Source: Synergistaceae bacterium
GTDB taxonomy: Bacteria; Synergistota; Synergistia; Synergistales; Aminobacteriaceae
Length of the DNA: 6,089 nt
Assembly (NCBI GenBank): GCA_017394925.1
Contig: JAFPWQ010000147.1
Location: forward strand, 1-6,089
Direction of reading: 5' to 3'
Part shown: one piece after another, positions 4,215 to 6,089 of the stretch
How positions within the stretch are numbered: the stretch's first letter is position 1
How the letters are laid out: each line of letters starts with the position of its first letter
The notes under the pieces: generated by a model
Database searches by the model: none
What the model was told of the DNA's origin: nothing
The model's input: only the letters and a program-made list of their open reading frames with translations
Translations under genes and position numbers: made by a program

Positions 4215-6089
4215 ATGAGAGATGAGAGAATGATAACATCATTAAATATAGAAAATTTTTTGATTCATAACGGCTTCACAGAAAGTAATGGAGTATATAT
4301 GCACAACGGACTTGGAGCAGACATGAACAGCCGCAGATTAATTTATCCTGATTCGATTCGCGGCCATGACCGTAATACTTCGTTTAATGCAAATGAAAAT
4401 TTCGTTGTCTTTGAGTGTGTATATCGTCTCATGAAGCAGGGCTATCATCCTGAAGATATAGAACTCGAAAAGGAATGGCACTTAGGACATGTACCCAAGA
4501 GCGGACGTGCTGATATATGCGTCTATGAACATGAATCAGAAAGCGTGTTATTCATCGTTGAGTGTAAGACATGGGGAAAAGAATTCGACAAGGCCATGAA
4601 GGACACGTTAAATGACGGCGCGCAGTTATTCTCATACTGGCAGCAGGAGAGTTCATGCAAATGGTTAGTGCTTTACTCTTCAGACCTCAAAGATGACGGC
4701 ACAACCGAATACAAATCACCGGCTATAAATTGTTCAGATGACACGAATCTCATCAGGCGTTCACGTGAAGATGAGAAAATGAGCAAAAGTATCATGCTCT
4801 ACGAAAATGCAGAGAGTGCAAAGAAAAAATATGAGGTCTGGCATGACACATATAATCTTGAAATTTATGACGACGTAATTTTTTCAGAAGATTCATCTGC
4901 GTATGACATCGGAGTAAAGCCGTTACGTAAACGCGACCTGAAAATATTTCTTGAGGACGGCAAGAATCGAATCGTGAACAGCTTTGAGGAAATCTTGAGG
5001 CATAACAACGTCAGCGACAAAGAGAATGCATTCAACAGATTAATCGCATTGTTCATATGCAAACTTGTGGACGAGACGCGCAAGAACGAAGACGCAGAAG
5101 TAGAATTCCAGTACAGGCACAGGACGGACAGCTACGAGGCATTGCAGGACAGACTTCAGAGATTATACACAGAAGGAATGCGGGACTTCATGCATGAGGA
5201 GATAACATATATTCCGTCAGATTATCCCGAAAAATTATTCTCGAACTACAACGGTGAACGCAGACATGAAGCAATAAACGAACTCAAAAAGGCATTCAGA
5301 AGGCTAAAATTCTTCACGAACAATGATTTTGCATTCGTAGACGTTCACAATGAGGGCTTATTCTATCAGAACGGTAAAATTCTGGTTGAAGTCGTACAGT
5401 TATTCTCGAAGTATCGAATCGTACACACGTCAAAGCATCAGGTACTCGGAGATTTATTTGAGCAGTTACTCGATAAGGGATTCAAACAGAACGAAGGACA
5501 ATTCTTTACTCCCATGCCCATAACTAGATTCATCTGGGATTCACTTCCATTGAAACGCTATAAGACATGGCCGAGAGTGATAGATTATGCGTGCGGTGCG
5601 GGACACTTTCTGACGGAAGCGGTTGAAGCCCTGAATTATTATCTGCGTCCAAAGGAAGAGAGACACGAATCCGAAGACGAAAAAGATGAAAAGAATATCA
5701 ACGCATGGACTAGAGATTGTATATATGGCATTGAGAAAGATTACAGGTTAGCGAGGGTATCAAAAGTCTCAATGTTCATGAACGGAGCAGGAGACAGCAA
5801 TATAATTTTCGGGGACGGACTCGAAAACACCGGGCCGATAAAACCAGGAACGTTTGACATTCTAACAGCCAATCCGCCGTATTCAATCGCATCATTCATG
5901 CAGCACTTAAAGCTCAGCAATAATGATTTCACGTTGTTATCTTCACTTACAGCTAACAGTTCAGAGATTGAGGTGTTATTCGTTGAACGCATAGCCCAGC
6001 TCTTAGCGTCAGGAGGAATAGCGGCGGTAATATTACCTTCAAGCATACTGAGCAATGACTCGGCATGTTACACGGGAGCGCGAGAAGTA
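4215..6089 (+). CDS. Fused restriction-modification protein: HsdR-N-like nuclease plus N6-adenine DNA methyltransferase (3' truncated by window edge)
   Basis: The frame is open for exactly 625 codons from 4215 to the window end, with no stop. The N-terminal part (about 80-155) is a PD-(D/E)XK nuclease like the HsdR N-terminus: LEKEWHLGHV, RADICVYEH (D100), FIVECKTW (E116, K118) and QLFSY (137-141), a QxxxY motif. A helical middle region (about 255-400) resembles the segment preceding HsdM-type methylases. The methylase starts near VLGDLFEQLLDKGF (410-423) and GQFFTP (428-433). SAM-binding motif I is IDYACGAGHFL (456-466), motif II YGIEKD (504-509), GDGL is at 533-536, and catalytic motif IV is NPPYS (553-557). 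Having cutting and modifying activity in one chain suggests a Type IIG or Type I-like enzyme that protects against foreign DNA. The target-recognition domain or a separate S subunit should lie downstream. The start is uncertain: ATG 4215 or ATG 4230 (residue 6), both after an in-frame stop at 4188. Confidence 0.9.
   Translation, partial: MRDERMITSLNIENFLIHNGFTESNGVYMHNGLGADMNSRRLIYPDSIRGHDRNTSFNANENFVVFECVYRLMKQGYHPEDIELEKEWHLGHVPKSGRADICVYEHESESVLFIVECKTWGKEFDKAMKDTLNDGAQLFSYWQQESSCKWLVLYSSDLKDDGTTEYKSPAINCSDDTNLIRRSREDEKMSKSIMLYENAESAKKKYEVWHDTYNLEIYDDVIFSEDSSAYDIGVKPLRKRDLKIFLEDGKNRIVNSFEEILRHNNVSDKENAFNRLIALFICKLVDETRKNEDAEVEFQYRHRTDSYEALQDRLQRLYTEGMRDFMHEEITYIPSDYPEKLFSNYNGERRHEAINELKKAFRRLKFFTNNDFAFVDVHNEGLFYQNGKILVEVVQLFSKYRIVHTSKHQVLGDLFEQLLDKGFKQNEGQFFTPMPITRFIWDSLPLKRYKTWPRVIDYACGAGHFLTEAVEALNYYLRPKEERHESEDEKDEKNINAWTRDCIYGIEKDYRLARVSKVSMFMNGAGDSNIIFGDGLENTGPIKPGTFDILTANPPYSIASFMQHLKLSNNDFTLLSSLTANSSEIEVLFVERIAQLLASGGIAAVILPSSILSNDSACYTGAREV
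4452..4679 (+). other. PD-(D/E)XK nuclease domain of the restriction-modification protein
   Basis: Encodes about residues 80-155. The candidate active site is E85 or E87, D100 (GAT at 4512-4514), E116-C117-K118 (4560-4568) and Q137/Y141 of a QxxxY motif. This set and its spacing match the HsdR N-terminal and RecB-like nucleases. All key residues are present, so the nuclease looks intact. Domain borders are approximate. Confidence 0.82.
5436..6089 (+). other. N6-adenine methyltransferase domain (incomplete at window edge)
   Basis: Encodes about residues 408-625. The order FTP, then motif I (CGAG, 5580-5612), then NPPY (5871-5882) identifies a gamma-class amino-methyltransferase of the HsdM / N6_Mtase type, which methylates adenine using S-adenosylmethionine. 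A charged insert, RPKEERHESEDEKDEKN (478-494), separates motif I from motif II. The final strands, with VLFVERIAQLLASGGIAAVILPSS (seen at 587-610 in two adjoining pieces), are also typical. The domain tail is cut off by the window. Confidence 0.9.

Noticed and set aside
4865..5083. Minus-strand open frame of 72 codons
   Set aside because: It lies wholly inside the restriction-modification gene, has no recognisable domain and is a frame shadow.
5741..6055. Minus-strand open frame of 104 codons
   Set aside because: It overlaps the methylase motif region (NPPYS), where the plus strand is clearly coding; the product has no recognisable motif.

Overview
The window looks like chromosomal DNA of a member of the Synergistota (Synergistetes), probably an uncultured host-associated lineage. 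The main evidence is the C-terminus of the large surface protein: a Ser/Gly run, an invariant-looking GGGGCN core, a short hydrophobic helix and a basic RKR end. This matches the Synergist-CTERM sorting signal described from that phylum. Base composition is moderately AT-rich by eye, so the phylum call is firmer than any genus call.

Layout: (1) 1-558, plus strand, is the 3' end of an aspartate kinase gene with both C-terminal ACT domains. (2) 564-600 is a hairpin with U-rich tails on both strands, so it can serve as a shared terminator for the two convergent genes that meet there. (3) 615-3395, minus strand, encodes a 926-residue exported, tyrosine-rich protein of unknown function with a signal peptide, a tandem-repeat patch, a Thr/Pro-rich linker and the sorting tail. 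(4) 3426-4151, minus strand, encodes a stand-alone NAD(P)H-hydrate epimerase with an unusual acidic N-terminal extension. It lies 30 bp upstream of the surface-protein gene and probably shares a transcript with it. (5) 4152-4214 is a short divergent intergenic region with a plausible promoter for the minus-strand pair. (6) 4215-6089, plus strand, is a gene that stays open to the window edge and encodes at least 625 residues. It is a fused restriction-modification protein: an N-terminal PD-(D/E)XK nuclease domain like the HsdR N-terminus, a helical middle region, and an N6-adenine methyltransferase domain with FTP, CGAG and NPPY motifs.

The genes form no obvious single pathway: amino-acid biosynthesis, cofactor repair, a cell-surface protein and DNA defence. 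The two parts most worth following are the fused nuclease-methylase, whose target-recognition region lies beyond the window, and the surface protein, whose ectodomain I cannot assign to a known family. No RNA genes, CRISPR array, insertion sequence or attachment site was seen. There is no gene-free stretch longer than about 65 bases.
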